Shown piece by piece: positions 25,652 through 35,135 of a DNA stretch of 64,000 bases. Each line of letters begins with the position of its first letter. Position 1 is the first letter of the stretch. This DNA comes from Pseudoalteromonas tunicata. Lineage in GTDB: Bacteria; Pseudomonadota; Gammaproteobacteria; Enterobacterales; Alteromonadaceae. The position numbers were made by a program, and so were the translations under genes. The DNA is taken from NCBI RefSeq assembly GCF_002310815.1, contig NZ_CP011033.1:620001-684000 (forward strand). Direction: 5' to 3'. The notes beneath the pieces are model-generated. The model did no database searches and was not told the DNA's origin. It saw nothing but the letters and a program-made list of their open reading frames with translations.

Positions 25652-26848
25652 ATGACGTTTTTTTATCGGATTTATCAGTTTATTTTAAAAATGTTTGTTG
25701 CTCTGTATCCTTTTCCTAAACCAGACTTATATGTCGGTGAACAAGGATTTAAGGACTTTATGTTTGCGTTATCTCACGCTAAACATAAAAAAATACTGAT
25801 CGTCACTGATCAGGTTTTAAAACAGCTTCTTGTAATTAATCAAATAACTGACGCACTTGATAACATGGCACTTGAATATGTAGTGTTTGCCGATGTCAGT
25901 CCTAATCCAACAATTCACAATGTTGAGCAAGGTTTAGTTTTTTATCAAAGTCATCAGTGTGATGCCATTATGGCTATTGGTGGGGGGTCGGTGATTGATT
26001 GCGCCAAGTTAATTGGAGCGCGAGCAGTCAAACCAAATAAAACACTCAAGCAGCTTAAAGGCTTATTCAAAATCTTAAAAAAATTGCCACCGCTTTATGC
26101 TATTCCTACTACTGCTGGAACAGGATCTGAAACTACAGTTGCCGCTGTGGTATCGGACACAACGAGTCATCAAAAGTACGCTGTGACAGACTTAGTTTTA
26201 ATGCCTAAAGCGGCGTTATTGTATCCACCATTAACCGTTAATTTGCCATCTTCTTTAACCGCAACAACCGCAATGGATGCACTCACTCATGCAATTGAAG
26301 CATTTATTGGTATCAACGGTCTCGCGTTTAGCGATCAAAAAGCATTGCTGAGTGCCAAGTTGATTTTGACTTATTTGCCAAAATGTCTGGCAGAGCCGAC
26401 TAATTTAGATTATCGCGAACAGCTGCAATTGGCCTCATTTTATGCAGGTGAAGCCTTTACCCGAACATCTGTCGGTTATGTACATGCTATTGCACATAAT
26501 CTTGGTGCTAAATATGGCATTGCTCATGGTTTGGCAAATGCTATTGCATTGCCTCATGTGCTGACTTGGTATGGTGAAAGCATTGAAAGTAAAATGGCGA
26601 CCTTATATGACTATTGCCAATTGGAATTGGGCGCAGCGTGTCAAAAAACAAAAGCTAAAGCGCTTATTTCATTTATTGAACAATTAAATCAATCAATGGA
26701 TATCCCCATTGAGTATGCTCAATTAAAATCGAGTGATTTTACAGCGCTTGCCCATGCAATTTTACAAGAAGCGCATCCTGATTATCCGGTACCAAGATTT
26801 ATGAATAACAAAGAGTGTGAGCAGTTATTAAGGCAACTGTCGGTTTAA
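25652..26848 (+). CDS. Iron-containing alcohol dehydrogenase
   Basis: A 398-residue group III (iron-dependent) alcohol dehydrogenase that interconverts alcohols and aldehydes with NAD(P). The cofactor loop is MAIGGGSVIDCAK. PTTAGTGSETT and the metal-binding region DALTHAIEAF and HAIAHNLGAKYGIAHGLANAI keep the expected Asp and His ligands. The N-terminus has an extra hydrophobic stretch of about 20 residues (IYQFILKMFVALYPF) that could associate with the membrane. No substrate is evident, and no aldehyde dehydrogenase is adjacent; one lies at 59.8 kb. Confidence 0.92.
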   Translation: MTFFYRIYQFILKMFVALYPFPKPDLYVGEQGFKDFMFALSHAKHKKILIVTDQVLKQLLVINQITDALDNMALEYVVFADVSPNPTIHNVEQGLVFYQSHQCDAIMAIGGGSVIDCAKLIGARAVKPNKTLKQLKGLFKILKKLPPLYAIPTTAGTGSETTVAAVVSDTTSHQKYAVTDLVLMPKAALLYPPLTVNLPSSLTATTAMDALTHAIEAFIGINGLAFSDQKALLSAKLILTYLPKCLAEPTNLDYREQLQLASFYAGEAFTRTSVGYVHAIAHNLGAKYGIAHGLANAIALPHVLTWYGESIESKMATLYDYCQLELGAACQKTKAKALISFIEQLNQSMDIPIEYAQLKSSDFTALAHAILQEAHPDYPVPRFMNNKECEQLLRQLSV

Positions 26849-27008
26849 TTAACTCAAACTTTGGATCAGAGGTTTATCAACATTATTAGTTAAAAATGCA
26901 TATCAAGGTTGTACTTCTCAAACCAGATACTTTTAAAGCGAAGAAGATTAATTGTCACATCAATAGTGAGTCTATTGCACGTTAATCCAAGGCTATTAAC
27001 TTTCAAGG

Positions 27009-29156
27009 TTATTTGCTGGTATGTGTGAAAGAGCCATCCCAGGGGAGTGCTGGTGGGGTTATTCTGTAAAGAGTGCAACGTTCTATATAAATAGTAAATA
27101 ATAAACATGGCGATGTACTATTTAGAGTTTCAAATTGTTCAAGTGCTGCAGCAAACTCACTTTGCCAATACAATTGCAGCGCCGCTTCATAAGCAGCAAG
27201 ATTAGCTAAAGTTGTTTCATTGAGCTGCTCAAATAATCCTAAAGGTTCAAAAATGGTTACAGGTAAGTCTTTTCCTTTTACTTTTACTTTATCGACGGTG
27301 CGGTAGATAAATTCTGAAGCTAATATTTTGGTATTTTCGCTCACAATAATATCGACCCCATACATTTTAGTGATCCCTTCAAGGCGGGATCCTAAATTTA
27401 CGGTGTCACCCATTACGGTGTAGGCGATACGAAACTCGCTGCCCATGTTGCCAACACTCATTTCACCACTTGCAATACCAATGCCTACCTTTATTTCGGG
27501 CCAATTTTTGGCTTTAAAGGCGCGAGTTAGTTTATCCATTTGAATAATAATATTTAACGCCGCGCTAATAGCATGACTCGCATGCTGCTCATCATTAATG
27601 GGCGCCCCCCAAAAAGCCATTACCGCATCTCCCATGTATTTATCGATAGTGCCTTGCTGTTGGTGAATGCAATGAGTGATGGGAGTTAAAAACTCATTCA
27701 TTAGTACAGTTAGTTCTGTGGGCGTCATTTTTTCTGACATATTGGTAAAATTTCGTACGTCAGTAAAAAGTACACTCATGATCCTATTTTCTCCCGCCAG
27801 CGACATTTCTGCTTGGTTAGAGTCGAAGTCGGTAACGAGCTCATGGGGTATATATTGACTAAATACTTTTGATAAACGGCGCTTTTTCTTTTGTTCGACA
27901 AAAAAGTTGTAATTGAGGTGCAAAAAACCACTGATGAAGATAAAAAATAACGGTGTGGCTAAGGTGAAAATCATATTCTGCCAATGCCAAAAATACAGGT
28001 TAAGCGCACAATAAACACTGGTCAGGCTAATGATAAAGACAGCGGCACCAATTGATTGTAAAAAAGGAAAAATAAAACTCATTAGCATAGCTAAAATAAA
28101 TAAACTAAAAAGCTCTATTCCTAAACGATATCCTGGGGCATGTTTAAATCTTTGCTCTAAAATTGCAGATACAATGTTGGCATGCACTTCAACTCCGATA
28201 TAACTTTTGCCAACAGGGGTTGCTCGTAAATCAAGTAACCCTGATGCACTGGTACCTAACAAAGCAATTTTGCCGCTAAGAGCGTCTATTGGTAATGCTT
28301 GGTTTAGCACGTCGGTGGCTGAAATATAAGTAAAGCTACCTTGTTTACCTCGAAATGGAACATAAACAGAACCCGTTTGATCTACCGGAATTTTATAATC
28401 CCCTAGCTTTATAAATTCAAGTGAACGTAAAGTACTTTGTTGATTACCTGAAAGCTGAAATTCGATAGCGGGTTGATTAAGGCTAATACGAGCAAGTTCA
28501 AAAGCGAGTGATGGGTATATTTGGTTGTTGTAATATTGAATCAGTGGGACTTTTCTGAGGGTTTCATCATCGCGAATATAATCAAAAAAACCACCAAAAC
28601 CAGAGGCTTGTTGCAAAATGGCTAAATTGGCTGCGTATCCCGTACCGTAGTACAAATCGTTTTTAACTTCGTTGAGTATCTCAAGGGAGGCGAGGGGAGC
28701 TGGTAACTCTCCATTGGTTTGTTGGTCGTAAATACTGTGTTTAAATACAATCCCAAGCACAGCATCTCGTGCAATCAAGGCTTCGCTAAAACGTTGGTCA
28801 TGATCAAGCTCTAAACGTAAATTTTGATATTGTGTTTCATCAAAAAGACCTTTTTTAAATAGATAACTCAGAGTATTAAGCGAATTGTTTGCTTGTGCTT
28901 CGGCAAATACAGCATCAAATCCTATGCTTCGGATCTGATAGTCGTCAAATAAGCGATTTATTAATTGGGCTAACTTATCACGAGGCCAAGGCCATTGCCC
29001 CTCATTAGCAAGACTTTTCTCATCAATGTCAATAATGATTATTTTGTCATCGATACTTTGCTCCATGGTCATTAATAAACGTAAATCATAAAGATAGTTT
29101 TCGACCTTGCTGATGATTGACCAATTAACATGTCCGCTTGTATGCACTGCAAGCAT
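27009..29156 (-). CDS. CHASE2-domain adenylate cyclase (class III)
   Basis: At least 715 residues. The periplasmic CHASE2 sensor (about 30-330) contains IDEKSLANEGQWPWPRDKLAQ. Three membrane helices (about 345-425) lead to a class III cyclase domain. The metal Asp residues are in FTDVRNF and DKYMGDAVMAFWG; the Lys of DKYMGD and Thr of YTVMGD point to ATP over GTP. It ends in the usual PPALPWDGSFTHTSK tail. From ATG 29156 the essential first membrane helix would be lost. The frame stays open upstream and encodes a fitting helix from CTG 29222, which has GGGAGG in front. The coordinates given are the conservative ones. It is the last gene of the 36.5-27 kb operon. Confidence 0.9.
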   Translation of the reverse strand: MLAVHTSGHVNWSIISKVENYLYDLRLLMTMEQSIDDKIIIIDIDEKSLANEGQWPWPRDKLAQLINRLFDDYQIRSIGFDAVFAEAQANNSLNTLSYLFKKGLFDETQYQNLRLELDHDQRFSEALIARDAVLGIVFKHSIYDQQTNGELPAPLASLEILNEVKNDLYYGTGYAANLAILQQASGFGGFFDYIRDDETLRKVPLIQYYNNQIYPSLAFELARISLNQPAIEFQLSGNQQSTLRSLEFIKLGDYKIPVDQTGSVYVPFRGKQGSFTYISATDVLNQALPIDALSGKIALLGTSASGLLDLRATPVGKSYIGVEVHANIVSAILEQRFKHAPGYRLGIELFSLFILAMLMSFIFPFLQSIGAAVFIISLTSVYCALNLYFWHWQNMIFTLATPLFFIFISGFLHLNYNFFVEQKKKRRLSKVFSQYIPHELVTDFDSNQAEMSLAGENRIMSVLFTDVRNFTNMSEKMTPTELTVLMNEFLTPITHCIHQQQGTIDKYMGDAVMAFWGAPINDEQHASHAISAALNIIIQMDKLTRAFKAKNWPEIKVGIGIASGEMSVGNMGSEFRIAYTVMGDTVNLGSRLEGITKMYGVDIIVSENTKILASEFIYRTVDKVKVKGKDLPVTIFEPLGLFEQLNETTLANLAAYEAALQLYWQSEFAAALEQFETLNSTSPCLLFTIYIERCTLYRITPPALPWDGSFTHTSK

Positions 29157-29202
29157 AAAAAATACCCCACCGGAGATAAGTAATCGGATGAGGTATTTTT
29201 TT
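29157..29202 (-). terminator. Terminator-like hairpin inside the 5' coding extension of the cyclase gene
   Basis: Fifteen paired positions (three G-T wobbles): the A-run plus TACC side at 29187-29202 pairs with GGTA plus a T-run at 29157-29171, directly before ATG 29156. It lies 25 nt after the stop of the PKD-repeat gene. As RNA it forms a stem ending in a U-run, yet the same bases are in frame with the cyclase. Confidence 0.7.
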
Positions 29203-29226
29203 ATATTATCAAATTGCAGCAGTATA

Positions 29227-32200
29227 TTAGCCTCCCAAAGCTTGTGAACTAAGTTTAGCTTGATGTTTTGGGTCGCGGCGGAACATCGGCCAAGAAGAGG
29301 TTGCTAATGTATAACCTGATATTGTAATGCAATAGATTTTCCCATCGGTAGAGGTAACATAAATATTATTTCCTTTAAAATTAGGTGAAGATTTTATAGC
29401 GCCACCAGACTTAAATTTCCAAACAAGCACCCCATCGGCTGCATTTAAAGCATAAAGATAACCATCAGAAGAACCAAAAATCACCAGGTTATTCGTAGAG
29501 CCATCATTTAGTAAAAGCGCTGAACCATAAATAGCCCCATTTGTAGTAAAGCGCCAAAGTTCACTACCACTAGAATCAATGGCATAGAAGATATTATCAG
29601 TAGAACCTATATAGACATCTGAGTTTGTACTTAATATTGCTGGGCTGTACACAGCTGCCGTTGTTGTAAACGGAGACTGCCAATATGAGTAAAACCCCTC
29701 ATTATATCCATAGGTATGAACGTTAGAGTCACTGGCGCCAAAATATACGTATGTGTTATCAGCGATTGGCGAGCTATTCGTTATTGCTGGAGTTAACTCT
29801 GAATCCTGTGGGCCTGAGCTTCCATTTGAATAAGAAAACTCATATAAATACTTATCAGAAGAAATGATTAATACATTATCAGAAGAACTCGAAATTGCAG
29901 CACTGTAGCTATTTGTACTTGGATGTGTAAAATTCCAAACCGCAGATCCTGAGCTATCAACGACATTGATAGTTGAATCAGACACAAATAATAAGTTGTC
30001 AGATGCTAAAAGGGCGGCCTCTACCAGTATTGGGTTTGCAGTTGTTTGTTGCCATAACTGTGTGCCAGTGTTATCGATTTTATAAAACTTTTTATCTTGA
30101 GAGCCAATATAAATATTGTCAGTATCATCAATTAAAGGTGAAGCGGTTATTTTGTTCGCAGTAGCAAACTCCCATAACTTATTACCACTACTGTCCAGAG
30201 CATACAATTTATTATCATCACTACCAAAAATAACATTACCACTACTATCAATTGCAGGTGATGAATTGATAGCGGCAGCAGTTGCAAAACTCCAATTGAA
30301 CCTTGGGCTGTAGACAACAACATCAATAGAATCTTCGGCTGTAGCCCCATCATCATCAGTAACGGTTAACTTATAGGTCAGAGTCTCACCATTACTTGGA
30401 TCAGGAGTTGTTATTGTCAGGTTTGCGTTGTTGGCATTGCTTAGAGCTTCGGGACTGCCATTAACAATTTTTGTCCAAGTATAACTTGCGATAGTACCAT
30501 CAGAGTCAGAAGCTGTGCCGTTTAATGTTATTGTTTGATTGCTAATTGCCGTGGTATCCGCTCCTGCATTAACTGAAGGGTTATTATTAGGTGGTTGAAT
30601 AGTAATCGAGACCGTATCAGAGCCGGTTAATCCTGAATTATCAGTGACAGTTAATCTAAATATTAGGGTTTCATCAACTTCCACACCAGCTGCGTAAAAA
30701 GTGGTTATGGCACTGTTTGGATTTGCTAAAGTCACGGACAAATTGCCTGAAACTAAAGTCCATAAATAGCTTGCAATAGACCCATCATCACTTGCGCTTC
30801 CTGAAAGTGTCACAGTACGCCCAGTATGTAAGGTTTGATCTGCACCTGCATTCACTGTAGGTGGAGTATTTGGCACAAATACGAGCACAGATGTATTAGC
30901 ACTCGAGCTGGCATTATCGTCATCGGTGACCGTTAAACTAAACGTAAGCGTTGTATCGGTACTGATATTGGGAGCTATAAAACTAATAGTTGATGTTGTC
31001 TTACCTGAAACTGAAACTGTCTGGCCGCTCGTTTGCTGCCATGCATAACTTTTAATCGTGCCATCTGAGTCGCTTGCAGAAGCTGTAATAGAAATTGATT
31101 GATTTCTCTCAACACTTTGAGAGCTATTTAAAGTTATGACAGGTGCAATGTTTGGTGGTTGAACGGTAACTTGCACGCTGTCGGAGGCCGTTGCGCCATC
31201 ATCATCTGTCACGGTGAGGGTGAATGTTAAGATTGTATCGCTTGAAACCGTTGGTGCGGTGAAGTTTGTTACAGCGGCATTGGGCGTGCTGAGTGTGACA
31301 GCAGGGCCTGCGGTTTGAGACCAAGCATAGCTAGCAATGCTGCCATCAGTATCTGAGGCTGTGCCACTTAAGGTAACCATGAGAGCAGAATGAATGGTTT
31401 GATCTGTACCAGCATTAATTGTAGGTATTTGGTTTGGTGGCTCGACAGTAATTTGAATTGAATCTGAACCACTGGCACCAGAATCATCGGTAGCAGTCAG
31501 GGAGAAAACTAATAGTTGTTTTGTTGTAACGGTTGGTGCCAAAAATGTGGTATTTGCAGTGGAAGTATTTGACAGGTTTACTGTGGGTCCGCTTAATTGA
31601 ACCCATTGATAGCTTGCGATAATGCCATCGCTATCAGTGGCAAGACCTGTTAACGATACTGAGGTATTAGATTCAACGATTTGATCTTCGCCAGCAAAAA
31701 CAACAGGTGGAATAAGTGGCTTAACGATAACTGATACTTGAGCTGTACTTGATGCTCCTTCATTATCTGTAGCAGTTAGTGAGAAAAGTAGGTCACTGAT
31801 TAAAGTTACTTTTGGTGCTGTTATTAAAGTTTCTAGGCTCGTAGCATTGCTAATTAGCGCGCTTGGGCCGCTAATTTGTTGCCAATTTATGCTTACAATG
31901 GTTCCATCTTCATCACTGGCTTGACCAATTAAGGTTGCTGATTTTTCTGAGAAAATAACTTGAGAGTTGCCAGCAAAGACCGCTGGTGGGCTATTGATAG
32001 GCACTATTGTAATAGTCGTAGTGGCAGTGGTGCTTTCGCCTTCATCATCGGTGGCTTGAACTTTCAGCACTATATCTGTTTGAATTAAAACAATCGGTGC
32101 TGTAAAGCGAATGGAGGAGGTCGAAGAACCATTGAGGTTAACGCTTGGCCCACTTGTTTGAGTCCAGGTAATATCGGTTATTGTGCCATCAGAATCTGTG

Positions 32201-33468
32201 ATTGTCGCATCTATACTCACTAGCTCTTGTTCATTGGCTTTTATGCTCGTTGTTAGAGCTATTTCGGGGGCACGATTTCGCGCGATAATTTCTACCGTAA
32301 TTTGTTTGACTGATACCGCGCCTAGGTTATCGGTTGCACTCAAAGTTAACGTTGCTTGGCTATCAAGCACTACGTCAGGTGCAGTGATACCCAAAGTCAG
32401 TGAGTTTGTGCCGGTTAATGCTAAGGTTGGTCCAGCAGTTTGCTGCCAAGAGAAGTCTGTAATTGAGCCATCAGGGTCAGTTATGCTTGCTGTGATATTT
32501 AAACTTTGCTGTCCTGTTAGGCTCACTGAGCTACTAACAGAGATTTCTGGTGCAATATTTGTAATTTGCGGTTCTTTTAAAACCTCTTCATTTACTTCGA
32601 AAGTAGGAGTTGTCGAAAAATTATCTGTATTATTGTTTTTAAAACGACTAATTTGCTCGTTAAAATCAATATCTTGAGGAAGCGTCTGTTGAACACCATA
32701 TTTATTAGTGTAACTTAATGGAACCCCTTGATATTGACCATCAATAATCCCATCAGATAAATCGTCAATGATTGCTAAAATCGTGTCGAAGTTGGGTTCG
32801 GCAAAACCAAGTTCTAAAGCAATACGGTTAACCAAGTTTGCTAAGCCTCCTAAGACCAAAGCGTATTGTAACTGGCTCGTTGATGCCGTTGCGGCTGGGG
32901 ATAAGGTATCAGCTGGAACAACGTTAATCACGTCAAAACCAAATGCTCTAACAGCATTTTGTTGGTTTAAAGCAAGAGTTGAGAAGAAGTTATTGCTTGT
33001 ACTTTCGGCTTTGGTTTTTTTTATTATGGCGGTCGAGGCAATTGTTAATGCTACCGAGGTTTGATTTGGAAAAATAATAGAACTTAAACCTTGCTCTGAC
33101 TCGAAGTTAATGCGACGTTTAAGGGCTACGTCTGGTTCTTGGTCTGCTTCATCAATGTAACTACCCCCAAATGATTGAATTAATCTTGGTTTATCACTGA
33201 CAGGGATTTGGCTAACAAATTGTCCAAGCTCATCAGTTTGAGTTATTAATACCGGTGTGGGATCACTAATATTTCCACCTTCGTCTAGTAAAAAAATTTT
33301 GATAGTTGCATTAATCAGCGCTCCTTTTGCGACTCCACCAGAAAGGGTGTAAGTATTACTTTTAGATGGTTGAGGAATGCTTTCGGATTTTTCGGTTCCA
33401 TCACCACACCCGATTAGCTGTAACACGCCGCAAAAAAATAGGATTCTAAACGCAATATGAGTGTGCAT
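29227..33468 (-). CDS. Lipoprotein with eight PKD-like repeats and a PQQ-type beta-propeller
   Basis: A 1413-residue protein. The lipobox LIGC is followed by Gly, which favours the outer membrane. Residues about 40-300 hold a carboxypeptidase-like fold and an uncharacterised part. Residues about 303-1055 are eight tandem repeats of 92-95 residues, each with the pattern DSDGTIxSYxWxQxSGP ... TVTDDDGA of PKD/cadherin-like domains. Residues about 1056-1413 are a PQQ-like propeller with recurring VYIGSxDxxxYAID blades. Adhesive or cell-surface scaffold roles are usual for such repeats. AGGTAA before the ATG overlaps the FecR gene's stop, so translation is probably coupled. Confidence 0.88.
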   Translation of the reverse strand: MHTHIAFRILFFCGVLQLIGCGDGTEKSESIPQPSKSNTYTLSGGVAKGALINATIKIFLLDEGGNISDPTPVLITQTDELGQFVSQIPVSDKPRLIQSFGGSYIDEADQEPDVALKRRINFESEQGLSSIIFPNQTSVALTIASTAIIKKTKAESTSNNFFSTLALNQQNAVRAFGFDVINVVPADTLSPAATASTSQLQYALVLGGLANLVNRIALELGFAEPNFDTILAIIDDLSDGIIDGQYQGVPLSYTNKYGVQQTLPQDIDFNEQISRFKNNNTDNFSTTPTFEVNEEVLKEPQITNIAPEISVSSSVSLTGQQSLNITASITDPDGSITDFSWQQTAGPTLALTGTNSLTLGITAPDVVLDSQATLTLSATDNLGAVSVKQITVEIIARNRAPEIALTTSIKANEQELVSIDATITDSDGTITDITWTQTSGPSVNLNGSSTSSIRFTAPIVLIQTDIVLKVQATDDEGESTTATTTITIVPINSPPAVFAGNSQVIFSEKSATLIGQASDEDGTIVSINWQQISGPSALISNATSLETLITAPKVTLISDLLFSLTATDNEGASSTAQVSVIVKPLIPPVVFAGEDQIVESNTSVSLTGLATDSDGIIASYQWVQLSGPTVNLSNTSTANTTFLAPTVTTKQLLVFSLTATDDSGASGSDSIQITVEPPNQIPTINAGTDQTIHSALMVTLSGTASDTDGSIASYAWSQTAGPAVTLSTPNAAVTNFTAPTVSSDTILTFTLTVTDDDGATASDSVQVTVQPPNIAPVITLNSSQSVERNQSISITASASDSDGTIKSYAWQQTSGQTVSVSGKTTSTISFIAPNISTDTTLTFSLTVTDDDNASSSANTSVLVFVPNTPPTVNAGADQTLHTGRTVTLSGSASDDGSIASYLWTLVSGNLSVTLANPNSAITTFYAAGVEVDETLIFRLTVTDNSGLTGSDTVSITIQPPNNNPSVNAGADTTAISNQTITLNGTASDSDGTIASYTWTKIVNGSPEALSNANNANLTITTPDPSNGETLTYKLTVTDDDGATAEDSIDVVVYSPRFNWSFATAAAINSSPAIDSSGNVIFGSDDNKLYALDSSGNKLWEFATANKITASPLIDDTDNIYIGSQDKKFYKIDNTGTQLWQQTTANPILVEAALLASDNLLFVSDSTINVVDSSGSAVWNFTHPSTNSYSAAISSSSDNVLIISSDKYLYEFSYSNGSSGPQDSELTPAITNSSPIADNTYVYFGASDSNVHTYGYNEGFYSYWQSPFTTTAAVYSPAILSTNSDVYIGSTDNIFYAIDSSGSELWRFTTNGAIYGSALLLNDGSTNNLVIFGSSDGYLYALNAADGVLVWKFKSGGAIKSSPNFKGNNIYVTSTDGKIYCITISGYTLATSSWPMFRRDPKHQAKLSSQALGG

Positions 33469-33474
33469 TTGCAG

Positions 33475-35124
33475 TTACCTGTTTTGATATTTAGGATGTG
33501 AAAAAACGACAGCGCCTGATACAATATCGTCACCAGTTAAATTAGATAAACTATAGACTAAGCCAGCCGCATTCGGTAGTTGCAGCTCATTTTGCTTACT
33601 ACTAAAAAAGCCTGAAAATTGTCCTGTACCGCCATCTTTAGCATCAATATTGACACTGTTATAGAGCCCCGAAAACGAATTAAATCCATTAGCGATAGAC
33701 CCTGTTCCAGATGCTCGCCAGACTAATCCACTGATCCCAATTAATAATTGACTTTGAACTTGTTGATTGGTGAAGTCTGCCGTAAACGTGGCATTTCCTA
33801 AAATACCTCGGGCACCGTGATTATTGGTAGGGTCGGTATTTCCTATAAGGCTGTAGCTAACTAAACCAGATTTAGGTAACGCGATGCTCGGATCAAAATC
33901 TGTGTTGTTAAGCCAATGGAGACTTTGCTGATTTAAATCAAATGCAGTGTTATCAATAAGTGCGATGCCATTACTCCAGCGTCCCCAACGGAAACCTGAA
34001 CGTTGATCAAAACCTAGATTTTTTTGACTGGCGGTACCAATAGCAAGTTGTTGAAAACGACCATTGTTGAGTGCGCTAAAGCCGACTAGATTATTATCAG
34101 AGTCAAGTATGTTTTTAGTCGTATCTTCAATTTGTTGAGTAATACCAAATGTATTATTCATACTTGCTAAGCTAAAAGCCGTTTGGCTTGAAGGTGGAAT
34201 ACTAGGGGGTTGTCCATCTGTGATCGGAATATCTGTACCATCATTGCCTTGTATCACCTTAGGTGTGGTAATTTCTGGTTGTGTAATCGCTACCTCAGCA
34301 TCATTTTGAGTGATTGTAATGTCGGTTTTGAGCTCTGTTTGTATTGGTTGTGATGTAATTTGTTCAATTTGTGTCTCAAGAGAACTTGCGACAATTTCCT
34401 CAACAGCTGCAACGTCTGACGTGTCTGCGCTTTCCTGTTCCTGTTCCTGTGATTTTTTAGTCGCGGTTGTTTCCCCAAATAATGAACTTGGTGGACCTAA
34501 CAGTTTAACTGGAAATGAGCTGATATTTTTAACAAATCCTGACTCTGCAGGGTTTAGAAAAAGCTCACCAGCACTATTTTTAAGCACGATAGCCCCTTTA
34601 CTCACACCTGCATAAAGACCATTTTTGATGTTCTCATTTGAGTCAACGCCTAAACTAATACAATCGTCATTACATAATAAAATTGTGTAATCGGTACCAC
34701 GGATCCCTATTGTGGCTACCGCAGTTTTGACTTCGTAACCAGACTTATCTTGACCTGAAGCAACGGCACCCGTGATGGTTCTAAAGCCGCCCTTTAATAA
34801 ACTCATACTGCTTTTTGATTGGGTGGCTGATACTTGGTTTGCTTCGTTGGCGTTATATGCATATTGTTCAATTAATAACTCTGAATTTGCACGAATAGAA
34901 ATTCGCGCGCCATCAGACATAATCAACTGCGCCCGCGATTTATCGCCGGTGATCACTGTATCACCGACTTCGATACTGTCGCCTTTTTTTACTGCTACGC
35001 GTTGTTGATTTTGCACAACCACATCACCAATGGCGAAAATAACCTTACCAGCTTCTGCAAGGCATAGTTGACTTGCGCTAGTAAGTAATGCAAATACAGA
35101 CCATTTGAAAAAGTTAATATTCAT
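33475..35124 (-). CDS. Exported FecR-domain protein with TbpB-like beta-rich C-terminus
   Basis: A 549-residue protein with a signal peptide (cut near CLA/EAG) and a FecR domain (about 25-160; GDTVITGDKSRAQLIMSDG, AVATIGIRGTDYTI). A Gln/Glu/Thr-rich linker (about 215-310) leads to a beta-rich C-terminus (about 330-549). There, GTGQFSGFFSSKQNELQL and LVYSL resemble the 'G-x-F-x-G-P-x-A-x-E-L-G-G' element of TbpB-like handle barrels carried by Slam substrates. It is not a canonical anti-sigma FecR, since no sigma factor is adjacent. It is coupled to the upstream TPR/barrel gene (AAAGGAACC before ATG) and to the PKD gene downstream. The TbpB-like assignment is inference. Confidence 0.82.
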   Translation of the reverse strand: MNINFFKWSVFALLTSASQLCLAEAGKVIFAIGDVVVQNQQRVAVKKGDSIEVGDTVITGDKSRAQLIMSDGARISIRANSELLIEQYAYNANEANQVSATQSKSSMSLLKGGFRTITGAVASGQDKSGYEVKTAVATIGIRGTDYTILLCNDDCISLGVDSNENIKNGLYAGVSKGAIVLKNSAGELFLNPAESGFVKNISSFPVKLLGPPSSLFGETTATKKSQEQEQESADTSDVAAVEEIVASSLETQIEQITSQPIQTELKTDITITQNDAEVAITQPEITTPKVIQGNDGTDIPITDGQPPSIPPSSQTAFSLASMNNTFGITQQIEDTTKNILDSDNNLVGFSALNNGRFQQLAIGTASQKNLGFDQRSGFRWGRWSNGIALIDNTAFDLNQQSLHWLNNTDFDPSIALPKSGLVSYSLIGNTDPTNNHGARGILGNATFTADFTNQQVQSQLLIGISGLVWRASGTGSIANGFNSFSGLYNSVNIDAKDGGTGQFSGFFSSKQNELQLPNAAGLVYSLSNLTGDDIVSGAVVFSHPKYQNR

Positions 35125-35135
35125 GTTAGGTTCCT

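Noticed and set aside
26890..27108. A 72-codon open frame overlapping the cyclase C-terminus
   Set aside because: The cyclase tail PPALPWDGSFTHTSK is family-typical and occupies the same bases; the alternative frame has no ribosome site or family resemblance.
30304..32555. Eight tandem repeats considered as a DNA repeat array or CRISPR-like structure
   Set aside because: They are coding PKD-like domains of 92-95 residues with divergent DNA, inside one long frame.
32183..32677. A 164-codon open frame on the + strand opposite the PKD-repeat gene
   Set aside because: It is antisense to a clear repeat protein, has no ribosome site or recognisable domain, and mirrors the low stop-codon density of the repeats.
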